A DNA stretch of 64,000 nucleotides from Strongylocentrotus purpuratus (taxonomy: Eukaryota > Echinodermata > Echinoidea > Camarodonta > Strongylocentrotidae), in assembly GCF_000002235.5 (NCBI RefSeq), contig NW_022145611.1, positions 4,764,754 through 4,828,753 of the forward strand, given 5' to 3'. The notes beneath the pieces are model-generated. The model was given only the letters and a program-made list of their open reading frames with translations. It did no database searches and was not told where the DNA came from. Positions 1 through 14,200 of this stretch are shown here, piece by piece; within the stretch, counting starts at the first letter, position 1; each line of letters begins with the position of its first letter. The position numbers were made by a program, and so were the translations under genes.

Positions 1-828
1 AGTGTACTTGCTTGTTTACTAAAAAGAATATCAAATTGATTATATTTTCTAGCAGAATAATAATTGTAGGACAATTTTTTCTTTTGAGTAATTCCTTCAT
101 ACAAAACAATCTTTTTATATAAGCTTATATTGTTTGGTTTTGAAGAGCAAGCAACAGTGTTGTCACACATAAACAATTTCCTATTTTAGAGTATTAGCAA
201 CACTGCTAAAAATGGTGTTTGTGAAAGGCAATAAGAGGGATGTGAATAATGAAAAACTTTGTTTAAAAATCAATGTAGATTGTCATACATGTCATAAGTT
301 TAATAATTGATTGAGAAAGCTATATGTGCAGTTATCAACTCTACAAAGTTTATTTCATATTTTACATTGAAATGTTTGTTTCAGTTTACTCACTTTCTTT
401 TTATTCCATTTTCCCATTTATTTCCTCCTCATTTGGACTGTATCCAAAATGTCTATATTTCTTCTCTCTTTCGTCTCTTTTTCCCCCTCTTTTTGTCCCT
501 CATTTCTCTTCCACTTCTCTCTCATCTTCTATGTCTCCTCCACTTCTGTGTCTGCCTCACTATCTCATTTCTTATGCCCTTTTTGCTACTCTTTCCTTAT
601 TCTTTTACTCATCATCTCTATCACCTTCTGTCCCAACCCCTCCCCACCCCTCCCCACCCCACCCCTCCCCACCCTCACCCACCCAACCCCTCCTCACCCC
701 ACTCCAACCCTTCCCCACCCCTCATCCACCCCACCCCTCCCCACCTCACTCCACCCCGCCCCACCTCACTCCACCCTGCCACACCCTCTATTGCTCCCAT
801 GATTGCCTGCCTGCCTGTCTGTCTACAG
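1..828 (+). other. alpha-actinin intron (3' part), with C-rich tandem tract
   Basis: Intronic sequence upstream of the first visible exon. It becomes increasingly pyrimidine-rich from about 360 and ends in the acceptor GTCTACAG at 821-828. No exon for the first CH domain can be recognised here. Long open frames between 307 and 867 are artefacts of the low-complexity C/T sequence. Confidence 0.7.
637..790. repeat. C-rich degenerate minisatellite (CCCCACCCCT-like units)
   Basis: Repeats of CCCCACCCCTCC and degraded forms (CCTCACTCCACCC) run up to about 40 bases before the alpha-actinin acceptor at 828. The complementary strand is many runs of three to four G separated by one to three bases, the pattern expected of G-quadruplex-forming DNA. 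On the RNA strand it serves as an extreme polypyrimidine tract. Confidence 0.85.
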
Positions 829-3800
829 CTGGAAGGATGGCCTGGGTTTCTGTGCCCTGATCCATAGGCATCGCCCAGATCTTCTGGACTACAGCAAACT
901 AAAGAAGGTATGTAGGATATCTGTCCCTCATCGGCCTAACTCTCTCTACAGCTCTCCTCTCCTACAAACTACAAGTCTGGCAACACTTCTCTCCTGTGAA
1001 CTCTAATCATATCATGTCCCCAGGCTTTAGCTCCTGTTCAACTTATACTTTTTTTCCTTCAGTTTTCGTAACAATCTGAAGTGATGTACCCAAAATTTTA
1101 CTCCAGTTCAACTCAGAGATTACGCTTGAAATCTGTTCTCTAACCAATGATTAAGAACTCGGTCAAACAATTTGTTGCTTTGATTAAAATAGGAAAAATC
1201 AGGGGAAAAAACCCAAACAATGAAATAGAAAGTATTAGGAAAATCGGCATACTTTTAAAAATTCTGCAAATTTTTCATGACATGAACATGACTTTGTAAT
1301 TGAGACCAAAGGGCATATTTCCATAAGGACTTTATGATTTTACTTCTTCAAGTCATTCTGTGCTCAGAGGTAGCCCTTTGAAATGACTGTTAAGCAATTG
1401 TCCATGAAATGTTGGTATATGACTTTGGGTTTTACTGGTAAATTGTTTTGGGAAGGATCCTCCACTACTGATGGGATGGGATGGTATGGTTAGAGCTAAA
1501 CAGTCTTTCCTCGATGTTGCCAATTTGGCACATTGTATAAGGAGAGTTTTATAATGAGAAGTATTGCTTGACTTGGTAGAGGGAGAGAAGAGCTCAAATT
1601 TGGCTGATCCACATCCTATCTCTACCACATTATCCTGCTTATGTTCCTGAACTACAGAGTGCAGCATCAAATTCATTCCATAGCTTATTAAGAGAGGCAG
1701 TTGTGACTCTACATACATCCTCAAAGGTCAATTCATGGAGCTCCAAATAGTTGCCTCCCACACACAATCTCTATGGGAGGCAACTGTTTCCGTGCCCTAT
1801 GAGTTTGACTTCTTAAGGAAAGCAACTTCCATTGACGTATCTGTCTAGAGTTGTATTAATGGTCTGGCAATTCTATTCAAATAAGGGGAATTCCCCTGCT
1901 GCACTCTGCTTGGCTCTTGAATTTGTAAATCTCACATTGGTATCTCGGTTCTGTCATCTTTTGCTCTATTTTCCAGCTTTTATGGAGCTGAGAAATTCAT
2001 GAAGCACAAACAACGATACACACCTCATGTTTGAGGTTTTTTTTTCATTTTCATCATGCTTTCATCATCTCAATGCTGCACATACATTTAATACTCTTTC
2101 AAATCTAATTGATTAACACGTTCATGGAGGGATATTTGTAGGAAATATGGCTAATACTTTCTTTCTCTGTCAAATCTATTGATTTACATTAAGATATATT
2201 TGGGGTCATTTAGGAATATGGCTAATATTTTCTGACTCATCATCCATAACTATTTTTTGGCAATTTGTTAATATAAATTGGAATCAGAATTCACAATTTT
2301 ATAACTGTCCTCTAATCCATTAATCTGATTTTTACATAGTTTTCACATAGGGCTCAAACATACATACTGTAAAAAAAACAGGACCCTCTTTAAAAAAGGT
2401 TAATGTGGAGCTCTTCGTTAGTCATGAATTCATCATAGATATTAGGTTAAAAAGTGATGGTTGTCAGCCAAACTACATATGGTTTTATCAAAGTTTTAAT
2501 CTTTAATACATTTTGAAGAAGAAGAAAAGAATACTTTTTCAATATCGACACTTTACAATATTATATATAACATCAAGGGAAAATGCAAATTTGCAAAATA
2601 TCAACAAACTTAGCATGACAATGCATCAGTTTGCATGGCAGTCATATAATGTAATGTGTGTAATATAGCCTCCATTGTAATTGCATAAACCAATATATAT
2701 TCTTGTTAGACCGTATAGGAAGCCTGTATGTTTCTTTCATTCTATGTTTCTGTCATTATACATACATTCATTTCATTTCTATTTTGACTTATGAGATACC
2801 AATGGGTTTATAGAAGGAGGATGTTATAGAGATAAGGTGTGTAGTGCCTGTATGATATGAAGCATGATGAGGCATGGACATCTTACTTGGTCGTCTTTAG
2901 GATGTGGAGTCCCATTCGTTATAACATTGGATGAAGGTAACATCCAGTATAGGTAACATACTTTGTCTTTCGTCTTTGAATACTATGAAGTTGCATGTAG
3001 GCCCTCTATACATAGGCCTTTGATTTATATATATACTTGTTTGATAATGGATGATATTCATCATATTTGGCCATCAACAAGAATTATTTGTATTTTTGGC
3101 TACCGTAATAATTATAAACAAATTTAAAGTATTGATCAAGGACATGGGAGAAAAAATCATAAAGTTTGTATGTTGCACATTTGCATTTTGTCCTAAACTT
3201 GAATTTCCTGAAAGGAAAAAAAAATGGGGAAGAAATGGAAGAAGGGTATGATGAGCTGGTACATGGAGTGCAGTTTTATTTGTGGTAGAAGATGAATGGT
3301 CCAAGATGTCTCTAGTCCTGTTCCCAACAGGTTCTTATGAGCTTATGAGTTGAATGAATATGTGGACTATAGCATGTTTGGAGCTCCTGTAGTCTACAGT
3401 TGCTGGGCCTGTTTGGAATGTCTGGAATTCAACATGCTCTAGCTGTGCTGTGCATTGCTATCACTGATCAATGCTGTACCCCATTATATGTGCATGTTGG
3501 CACATTTGTGTATATGTGTGTATGAGGTAGAGAGATCGTATTCATTGCCATTGATATTTCTAAAGCTATTTTTATATCTAACCCTCCCTGTCCATTGGGA
3601 TCTATCGGTATGACAGACGCCGGTGTTAAAGGGTTTAGAACCTCCGGCATTAAGGAGTGCAAGATCGGTTACACAGGGAAGGGTATTAGAACCAGTGGTG
3701 TTAAGGTTAAGTTCAGTGTCCATTCCAAGAAGAGAGGGGTATTTCAAGCTCTGATGTTCAGGTTTTAGGGACCATTTTAAGAGGGGTTGGGCATTACAAG

Positions 3801-6800
3801 GGGAAGGAGTATTTGTACCGTTATTGGAGAAACATCTTGATCTTTGGTGTTTAAAGAGGTGGAACAAACAGGTTATTCAAAGTATTTTGATGGTCACCCC
3901 CCCCCCCCCCCCTACTGTAAATAATGTGTAGTCATGCAAGAAAGAAAGAGAAAAAAAAAGTCTTGATTGATAGACAATATCATGTATTGCATTCATACTG
4001 AAAAGAGTCCAATTATATAAGAAGAGGAAAGAAGGATACTCTTAGATTGGATCCACTGTATAACCCATTGAGCATGTAGAAGGCCCTGTCATTGTTGAAA
4101 TTAATTGATGACATTGGTCTTTGAGTCAGATGCATGCCAAGATTTCCCAGAATAGCCAGGGCAGCCAGGGCATTCATTCACTGAATGTAAAGGTTAAAGT
4201 GGGATGGATTTGAGATGATAGCAGCTGCTAGAGTGTTAGTACACATGGCATGGTGAAGGTTAGTCTTCTCATGTGTCCTCTACATATACAAAGCCTATAA
4301 TATGATAAATGATTTTTTTTTTTGATGGAGTTGGGGGGGGGGGGGGGTCATTGTTTTGAGTTAGCACCTTCCCCAGCTCCTATTGCCCCCTCCTAAGACA
4401 CTTTTCCCACTTAGCCACTATGCTTCCTCATACATTGGGTCTCTTGAAAAGAAATCACTCTCCCAAGAATACAGATGGTGGTACATTTAATTCTCTCAAT
4501 GGAGTAATAAGTGTTTAGAAAAATTGCATATTTGGCAGTTGTTGTTGGGTGGGGGTGGGGGGGGGGGGATCATATGGTTATTTGTAACAAATTATCTTGT
4601 ACTTATATCTTTCCTTTTTGCTGCCAAATCTATGCATGGGCTTTAATTAAAGTAAAGAATTATCATTATCCACTGGTATCTATTAAGCGCAAAGACGTCT
4701 TTGAAACTGTTTGTTGTCAGTGATTAATATAATGGATAAAGAATGTTAGATCAAGTGTAATGATGAGGGGTACTGGGTGTTAGGCACTAGGGTCATGATG
4801 AGGGGTACTGGGTGTTAGGCACTAGGGTCATGATGAGGGGTACTGGGTGTTAGGCACTAGGGTCATGATGAGGGGTACTGGGTGTTAGGCACTAGGGTCA
4901 TGATGAGGGGTACTGGGTGTTAGGCACTAGGGTCATGATGAGGGGTACTGAATGTTAGGCACTAGGGTCATGATGAGGGGTACTGGGTGTTAGGCACTAG
5001 GGTCATGATGAGGGGTACTGGGTGTTAGGCACTAGGGTAATGATGAGGGGTACTGGGTGTTAGGCACTAGGGTCATGATGAGGGGTACTGGGTGTTAGGC
5101 ACTAGGGTCATGATGAGGGGTACTGAATGTTAGGCACTAGGGTCATGATGAGGGGTACTGGGTGTTAGGCACTAGGGTTATGATGAGGGGTACTGGGTGT
5201 TAGGCACTAGGGTCATGATGAGGGGTACTGGGTGTTAGGCACTAGGGTCATGATGAGGGGTACTGGGTTTTAGGCACTAGGGTTATGATGAGGGATACTG
5301 AATGTTAGGCACTAGGGTCATGATGAGGGGTACTGGGTGTTAGGCACTAGGGTCATGATGAGGGGTACTGGGTGTTAGGCACTAGGGTCATGATGAGGGG
5401 TACTGAATGTTAGGCACTAGGGTCATGATGAGGGGTACTGGGTGTTAGGCACTAGGGTCATGATGAGGGGTACTGGGTGTTAGGCACTAGGGTAATGATG
5501 AGGGGTACTGGGTGTTAGGCACTAGGGTCATGATGAGGGGTACTGGGTGTTAGGCACTAGGGTAATGATGAGGGGTACTGGGTGTTAGGCACTAGGGTCA
5601 TGATGAGGGGTACTGGGTGTTAGGCACTAGGGTCATGATGAGGGGTACTGAATGTTAGGCACTAGGGTCATGATGAGGGGTACTGGGTGTTAGGCACTAG
5701 GGTTATGATGAGGGGTACTGGGTGTTAGGCACTAGGGTCATGATGAGGGGTACTGGGTGTTAGGCACTAGGGTCATGATGAGGGGTACTGGGTTTTAGGC
5801 ACTAGGGTTATGATGAGGGATACTGAATGTTAGGCACTAGGGTCATGATGAGGGGTACTGGGTGTTAGGCACTAGGGTCATGATGAGGGGTACTGGGTGT
5901 TAGGCACTAGGGTCATGATGAGGGGTACTGAATGTTAGGCACTAGGGTCATGATGAGGGGTACTGGGTGTTAGGCACTAGGGTCATGATGAGGGGTACTG
6001 GGTGTTAGGCACTAGGGTAATGATGAGGGGTACTGGGTGTTAGGCACTAGGGTCATGATGAGGGGTACTGGGTGTTAGGTACTAGGGTCATGATGAGGGG
6101 TACTGAATGTTAGGCACTAGGGTTATGATGAGGGGTACTGGGTGTTAGGCACTAGGGTCATGATGAGGGGTACTGGGTGTAAGGCACTAGGGTCATGATG
6201 AGGGGTACTGGGTGTTAGGCACTAGGGTCATGATGAGGGGTACTGGGTGTTAGGCACTAGGGTCATGATGAGGGGTACTGGGTGTTAGGCACTAGGGTTA
6301 TGTTACCATTCCTTGCATTCTTTATTGTGTTACCCGGTTACATTATGCACCAAGGAGCTACATCCCAAATCCAGGCTTCCTATTTCAGTGCATTCATCCA
6401 TCAAGATTATTATTTTTGTGGGTTTAATATGGACTAAAAATATTGGCTTGATGAAGGTCTGAAGCAAACGACTAGATTATGTGTGTAGAATGTACTATTC
6501 CCTGGTGAAGTATGATGGGGAGGGCATGTTGTAAAAACAACATGGTAGGCATCGTTTGATTGGCCCTATGTGGTAAACTTGTGTTGTCCATGTCTGCCTT
6601 ATGTGACAATTGTGTGTGGGCCATGTCTGCCCTTTATAGCAGTGGCATGATGAACATGTCTGCCATTTGCGGGCAATGTTGTGTTCAGCCCTATGTGGCA
6701 ATTTTGTATGTGGCCCCTTGTGGGCAGTGCTGTTGGCCCTATATGACATGTTGTATGTGGCCCCTTGTGGGCAATGTTTTACGTGGTCCCTTTGTGGGCA

Positions 6801-8209
6801 ATGTTGTGCGTGGCCCTTTGTGGGCAATGTTGTGCGTGGCCCTTTGTGGGCAATGTTGTGCGTGGCCCTTTGTGGGCAATGTTGTGCGTGGCTCTTTGTG
6901 GGCAATGTTGTGCGTGGCCCTTTGTGGGCAATGTTGTATGTGGTCCCTTTGTGGGCAATGTTGTGCGTGGCTCTTTGTGGGCAATGTTGTGCGTGGCCCT
7001 TTGTGGGCAATGTTGTGCGTGGCCCTTTGTGGGCAATGTTGTGCGTGGCTCTTTGTGGGCAATGTTGTGTTGACTATGTTTTTCCTACCCATATAGGATG
7101 ACCCAGCCACCAACCTGGAGCTTGCCTTCTCTGTGGCCGAGAAGCACCTTGACATCCCCAGGATGTTGGATGCAGAGGGTGAGTTCTTTCATCAGTGCTT
7201 CCACATTTGCTCCGGCAACGATTCCTTGGTCTTTATTTCGTCAAAGGGAATTTCCGTTCAATGCGTCCCATACGACATATGACTTTTATCCATTTATTTC
7301 ATCCAAAAATGTCTTGATGTGACATTTGACTAATTGTTCTTTTGGTTTCACTTCCATCTGTCAGTGGTTGTATCCTAAGATTTTGAATGAAATAAATCAG
7401 AAAAAACAATATCTCCCATACAGAACACATTGCATGGAATCGCCAAAAAGATACAGGGTTAGGGTTAGGGTTAGTGTTTGGTTTTAGGTTAGGGTTAGGT
7501 ATAGTGTTCTATTGGGGGATGAAATTAATTCAAGTGGTATTGACCGTGGAGCATTTGTAGCCGGAGCTTGTGTTGTACAACCCTTTCATGGTCATCCTGA
7601 TTAATGAAACAAACAAAAAAGACATTTGATTCTTATTATATATGAAATTAACAAGAATCCTACAGAGATCATACTATGAACAGACTTGATAAAGGGGAAT
7701 AATTGTGTGTAAATGTGAGAATAGCTGTCGTGAGCAATTAGTGGAAGTGACTGGTTTCAAGGTAGTCTTACAAGCTATAGAGTCCAAACCATCTCGGGTG
7801 CATTTAAACTTGCAATACTCATTTCCTTACACAGTGGATATTTGATGCTGTTACCTGCATGGAAACTTAAACATACATGTTTTAAATAGTCATTTTGGTG
7901 GAAACAATTGTGAATTTATTGGGGTAGAGTAAATCCGATAAAATAAGACTATTGTACTTTGTTACAACAAATATTGGTTTCCAGTTCTTAACAAATTGAT
8001 TCAACTTATCAGACATATAATTTCAAATAACTTGAACTTGCCATAAATGGGATGTCCGTCCCATGTTTTTGGTTTGTCTTGCAGCAGACTATATTGATGT
8101 GACTTTTCTTCTTTATTGTACAGACTTGATGAACACCGCAAGGCCTGATGACAAGTCCATCATGACGTATGTCTCTGCATATTACCATGCTTTCTCTGGG
8201 GCACAGAAG
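829..8209 (+). CDS. ACTN: alpha-actinin exons for the C-terminal half of CH2 (actin-binding domain)
   Basis: Three exons (829-907, 7097-7178, 8124-8209) encode fragment residues 1-82, the second half of the second calponin-homology domain. Readable motifs are [46 protein letters not shown] and [14 protein letters not shown], all strongly conserved in the family. The first exon begins with the third base of a serine codon split across the upstream intron. The acceptor at 828 follows a C-rich tandem tract (about 640-790). The acceptor at 7096 lies about 20 bases after a 26-bp minisatellite. Confidence 0.95.
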
Positions 8210-11200
8210 GTAAGCTGAAGTGTTTCAGACATTCTCATTCATACATGGCCTCATGGGATATAATTCCTGTTTTTGTGTACATATTTAGCAATATTGCTAG
8301 AGTACTGTTAATCCAGAGCAGTAGATTGTCATCTTTTCGTGACTTTATCTTTTGATCCAGAATGCTAGGAATTACACATAAGCAGAAAGACCAAAAATCA
8401 CAATGTTTTAAATATGTTTCTAATGCAGTACATTTATAAGAACGATTAAATTGTCACTAATCATCAGTAAAGTCTGTAAATTGGCAATGTGATTTAGAAT
8501 ATAAAAATCACAATATATGGCCATTTTCTTTCACATTTATTTCTTTATTTCAAAATAAAAATGTTTTAATTTTGAAGAAGTAAAAAATATGATTAAGGGT
8601 TGCCAAAACTGATTAATTTAGAGAAAACTGAACTGCTATCAGTTAACCTGTACACAATATTTGAAGTTACTTCATAGAATGATGACATTGCAAACATGAT
8701 TTTTAATGGTTTCATGATGATAGGACTCTATTATGTTTATTCATGCTAATAGATAATATTTTAATGCCTGAATAGTTCACCCCCCCCCCCCAAAAAAAAA
8801 AAAAATCACCCAGAAGTAGAGATTGAAGCAGTAAATCGTTAAAATTGGTGCATGTGAAATGGTCTATGCAATTCTTTAACTTCGTTCACACTCAAGGTGG
8901 TAAACTTTTAAAAACTGCGGAAGCAAAATAAGTCTATTTGACATGTAGATAAATGGCAAGTAGGGATGAAAATAAAGGCCACTAAGTTTCCTTTTCTGTG
9001 TCTTATCTACAGAAAAAGAAATGTAAAGCACACTATACTGACATTATTTGTACAGCGTTTAAAATGCATTTTTCTAGGAAGTTATGTTTACCGGTAATAG
9101 TTGTGTGAATGAGCTCTCTTTGAAGTTAGTGAAGGAAGATGCAGCACGTTAGTTGGCACCGATGTGAACGATGCACTGATGCTTAATGGTCCAAAAAAAT
9201 TGTGATTAGGTTTTCACACCTATCTGCTCTTAGCTGCAGCTGATCACAAACTAATAACTCTCTGCATGTGGTATAATTGCAAGCAATACAAGTAATCCAT
9301 TCCACCATCTACACTTCGGGATATAGCATCAAACAGTATTGCTCTCCTTGTGAAAGTGGATTATAAAGGAATTTCAAGATTAATTTATATTTACATTGAA
9401 CCGAAGAAGATTTGGATACTAGACTTGATGAGAACCTATTTAGCCATTACAGGGAGTGTGTGATGCTCTCTATGTGAAATGTGGAGCATTTTATGTCCAT
9501 TTTAAAGCAAAATTTATGTTCAAAATGTAAGTATTTGTTATTTGTCAGGACTTCAAATTGCCTCTGTGATGCCATACCCTCTGTTCAGAACAAGAAGAGC
9601 GTCAAATCAAAAGTATTTTAGATTAACGGCCTTCTGGCTCTGAACAGACGATACTGGTTTGTTGTACAGCCAACATGTGTGCATAGAATGGATCTAAACT
9701 AGGGACATTCTCTGAATGACATGAGATATTCTCCACCACTAACCACACCATTAGGGAGTAAATACCTGCAATGTCTTACTCTTTTTGATTGTGTTTGGGT
9801 TGCAGGCGGAGACAGCAGCTGGGCGTATCAACAAGGTTCTTGGTCTCAACATGGAGAATCAGCGTCTCATGGACGAGTATGAGAAACTAGCTAGTGATGT
9901 AAGTAGAAATGCTGCAGATGGAGACATGAACAAGTCTTGATTTAATCCATGACTCATTGAGAAAGATGATCTTCCTTGGCTGACCTTAGCTAAATCAGCT
10001 TTAATCGTTTTACGTACATGAGAGTTTTTGTTTTAGGCATTTGTACTTTACTTGGCCACATCAGGCAAGTAGGTGAATTCCCACACATTTCAGGTTCATC
10101 AAAATCAAAAATATTATTAGAATATGAACTGAACACATGTCCAGACTAATTGAAAATCAGTGTCTTATTAAAGCACTGTACTACTATTATGTATTATGAA
10201 CATTCTGTTAATTGACATTGCTTGAAACTCATCAATGACTTTATCATACAGATACATGTTGTAAAGATAATATAAATAATGGATGATGTATTCATGGTCC
10301 ACAAAGTGATATGTTTACTTTCCACAAGCATTCAGGAAATTGATATTGAACAGTGAAAGAGATGCATTATAACACACATGAACATTATTATGTATTAATT
10401 TTGTAATTGAATTTTGAATTGATTTTGTCTTGTTTTTGCTGTAATTGTTTAGTTGCTTGAATGGATCAGGAGAAAGAAACCTTGGCTGGAAGACAGGACT
10501 CTCCAAGAAAGCACTCTAGATGCGATGCAGGTTAGTTCTTTTATCTTCCTAACTCACTCCAGAAGGGGTGTCATGATCTAGTGGGTAAATCACTGGACTG
10601 TGGTTCCATTCCTGGTCATGACACTAGCGTCCTATGGCAGGGCACTCATCTATACTTGCCACTCTCCACCCTGGTGAGTTTAGTGGGTGTCCAGTAGGAA
10701 AATATTCCTTGAATGCCTAATCATGGTAGCACTGTATAATCCTGATAATAATTATTATATTTCTGTTTTTCCCCTCATATGACGTACGTGAAGGTGGATA
10801 AGCTCTCTACAAATTGTTTATATTGCATTCATAGATAGTTCTTTCATGTAAGATAAGGTTTTTAAAACTTTACAGTTGTATGTAGACTTTGAAGATAATG
10901 AAGGACATGTATATAGAAATAATCATGCGAATTGTTACATAAAACTGAAACATTGTTGTTACCATTGTTCATCTGCCGATTTGTTCCTCATTCTTATTAC
11001 TTGTCCAATATGACATCGACTGGGTATGAATAATCTTTTGTTAAACTGTTTAGTTTGATGTTATTAAATTATGCCATGGTGTAGTGATGCAAGTATGTAT
11101 TTAGAAATGTCCCCTAACATAAACTGTGTACTTCCTCTTACTATCCCTTTGATAGAGATGAAGAAAATTATTCATATAGCCCTTGGTCTTACAAACATTT

Positions 11201-14200
11201 CTACTGTGTCTTTGTATTCAATGGTAAAATTTGGGTCAAAAGATTAACATTTCTGTGAGCAGAATTCATCCCATAAGAGATGTAAACCTGTAATCCTATT
11301 TCCTGAGTATACTAACCATATATAGTTCAATCTTTTGATTCAGTTTATTGTAATAACTTAAGTTCTTCAGTGGTATCAAGTCTCTATGATATAGATTTGT
11401 CTGTAAATCATTCAGTTGTAGATGCATTGTGCTCTCAGTTTTCTAGTAAATACTGTATAAGCAGTTATTTTTGCAAATTTTGCAAATTACTTATTGATCA
11501 CGAATCAAAAATCATCCAAAAATATTTTCAGCAAGTAATGACATATGTCAAAATCATTAAAGTAAGCCCATTGCATGTTGCACACAGCGTCTATATATAA
11601 CAAGCCATCATTGGTTCATTCAGCTTAGATCGAGACCACACTGATCATAATGGGGAATTTCAATTGATTTTTTTAATTTATTTCTCCCAAAATTATTCTG
11701 ATATTATAATGATTGTGATACTCAGTAATGAGTTCATGATCCATGGAAATAGAATGATTGTTATTGGAAAGTATATAATTGGAAGTGGTTGTGGCTTTAC
11801 ATTAATTTAGCAACTCACAAATTCGTCCTGGAACACTTGATCCGCAAAAATACCTTTACGCTAAAATATTGGCTTTATAAATACAGTAGTAGATGGCATA
11901 GTTGTAAACATGTGATAATTGTTTTCCATGTCATGATGTGATGAACAGAAAAAGCTTGATGAGTTCCGCACGTACCGTGGCAAAGAAAAGCCTCCCAAGA
12001 CTGAAGACAAAGCCCGTCTGGAGACAAACTTCAACACACTTCAAACCAAACTTCAGCTCACCAACCGACCAGCGTATAGGCCAAGTGAAGGCAAACTTGT
12101 TTCGGTAAGCTTACATTTATTCTACTGGTTCTAAACTAGCAAAGGTTGATTTAGACATGTGATGATAAAGATGGGAAGGTTGATTTGGCCAGTAAAGATT
12201 CTTTGATAGATGTAAAACATTATTACATTTTTTCACGCAAAGCTTTACCAGCAAAAAATAGGAGATCACCCAAATGAATGAACCCTAATTTTATGTTTGC
12301 AACTAGGAGATCTTGGGAATTAAAGCAAGTCAGTTGGCCCATGCTGTTGTGTAAGGTATTAATCCTTAATTGCCTAGTCTCTTGAATATGGAGAAAAGCT
12401 GTAGGTCCCTTGGTTGTTTTCCTACTTCTTAATTTGTATTATCTACCTGCAATGCTGTCCCATGTACACATCTGTGTGGGTGGTTTTCATTGTATCAGGT
12501 TGTCAGCAAGTTGATGCTATTTTGTTTACAATCAGCTGGCCTTAATACCATAGCATATTAATACTTTATGATGTAAAATTACAATGACTTATGGATACAT
12601 TCACTGCAAAGGGTTTAGTTATTTAAAATTTGTTTTAATTTATTTTCCAATTCAGGACATTGCCAAAGCCTGGAAGGGACTGGAAACCTCTGAGAAAGGC
12701 TTTGAAGATTGGCTGCTGGCTGAGATGAGGAGGTAATTACTGCACACATACATATGCAAACATAGCATATTGAGATAGAAAGTTGTGACATGCACTTGCA
12801 TATATATGTACTTTACGGTCAATTCATGGAGCTGGGAGTAGTAACCTCCCACTTACTGCCTCTATGGGATGAACAAGCGCAACTTCCTGTGATGTACAAT
12901 GTAATCATCTCAAAGATTCACAAATAGAAGTATGGAACCCCCTTTTCATTGTTGGTTCAAGGTTCCTAAGTTTGGCAGTGATAAGTTCTGTAAGTACTGT
13001 CGAAAGATGCTCCCTTCGAGGAAAGTTGAGATCCGATTTGGGCAAGGTTATTGAAGGAAACGCTGTTGTTAATATTCTCCATAATGTTATTTTAGATTGG
13101 AGAGACTGGATCATTTGGCCAAGAAATTCCGACACAAGTGTGATATCCATGAAGCTTGGGCTGCAGGCAAAGAAGAAATTCTTAGGGAAGACTTTTCAGG
13201 AATGAGACTTAATGATCTGAAGGTAAGCAACAAATTTCTCTTTATCCCACGTAATCATTCTCATATAGTTCTTTGTAATCCTTTAAAACAAGTTGGAGCC
13301 CTTTGTCGGCAAAGCAAAGCAAATTGCATGAATACAATAGTTCATAGAAAAAATGTGTTGGAAGAGCCTTTCTACAAGTGCAAGAACTCCATAACTGTTT
13401 GTTCAATAATTGATGGTTCGATTTCTATAGAGTAGTTGTGCTTGTTGTAGGCAAGTAGCTACATATTATTATGGGACAACAAGCATAATACCCGTGATCT
13501 GAAGCAAAATCAATACCATTAATATATTTTTGTTTTGGAAATTAATGGTTTATGTAACAAAATTTAAAAAATACTTTCTTGAAATTAAGCATTGTATTTG
13601 ATATGTTGTACAATCTACAGTACAATTTAAATCTGTTGATTGATTACTTTCTTATTGTAATTGTTGATGATTAATACATTAAATTTCTCTTTATCTATTG
13701 AGTCACTTTCTGATTTGTGTTTAATTGTGATTGCAGGCTAAGTGTAGGAAACACGAAGCGTTTGAGAGTGACTTAGCAGCTCACCAGGATCGAGTCGAGC
13801 AGATTGCAGCCATCGCTCAGGAAATGAAGTAAATCTATATTTGATCTTCATCTTTCCATAATAATAATAATAATAATAATAATGATGATGATAGCCAGCA
13901 CTTTATAGTTTACAATAGTACATTGTCCATAGTACAACTACCTCACAGTTTTACAAAATAAGTAATACCTGATATTGAAATTAAGCATTTTATTTTATTT
14001 GCTGTACAATGAACGGACTACGATACATGCTCTACATAGTACAACGCTATTACAGGGCTTACGAAATATAAAAAATACATGATATTGATAAATAAACACG
14101 TGTTGAATGGCTTTAATTAGTTTAGAAACTGATTTTGTTTTAAATTTTTTTTTTCCCCAGTGATTTGGAGTACCATGCTATCGGGCCTATCAACCAGCGA

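Larger units (their letters stand above)
7179..11948 (+). other. alpha-actinin introns between the exons at 7178 and 11949
   Basis: Introns 7179-8123, 8210-9805, 9899-10452 and 10531-11948. They are AT-rich and hold the TTAGGG remnant, a C/A homopolymer junction near 8780-8805 and the SINE-like copy at about 10567. No other coding exon was recognised. Confidence 0.6.

Noticed and set aside
307..867. Three overlapping Pro/Ser/His-rich open frames
   Set aside because: They come from low-complexity C/T sequence in an intron; only the short stretch 829-907 in one frame is real alpha-actinin coding sequence.
1353..1724. 123-codon minus-strand open frame
   Set aside because: No recognisable domain, inside an intron of an active gene, and no splice partners seen.
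3484..3867. 127-codon minus-strand open frame
   Set aside because: No family resemblance and irregular composition; probably chance in intronic DNA.
4761..6300. Possible CRISPR-like array because of the regular 35-bp repeat
   Set aside because: Units are contiguous with no unique spacers, and the context is an animal intron; it is a minisatellite.
6495..7155. Overlapping long open frames on both strands (Cys/Trp-rich and His/Thr/Lys-rich repeats)
   Set aside because: They are translations of the 26-bp minisatellite, which is stop-poor; no start context, splice support or non-repetitive part.
7455..7502. Chromosome end / telomere
   Set aside because: Only a few TTAGGG units, flanked by alpha-actinin exons on both sides.
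10567..10640. Functional tRNA gene
   Set aside because: Box-A and box-B-like motifs are present but the cloverleaf is degraded and it continues into a SINE body.
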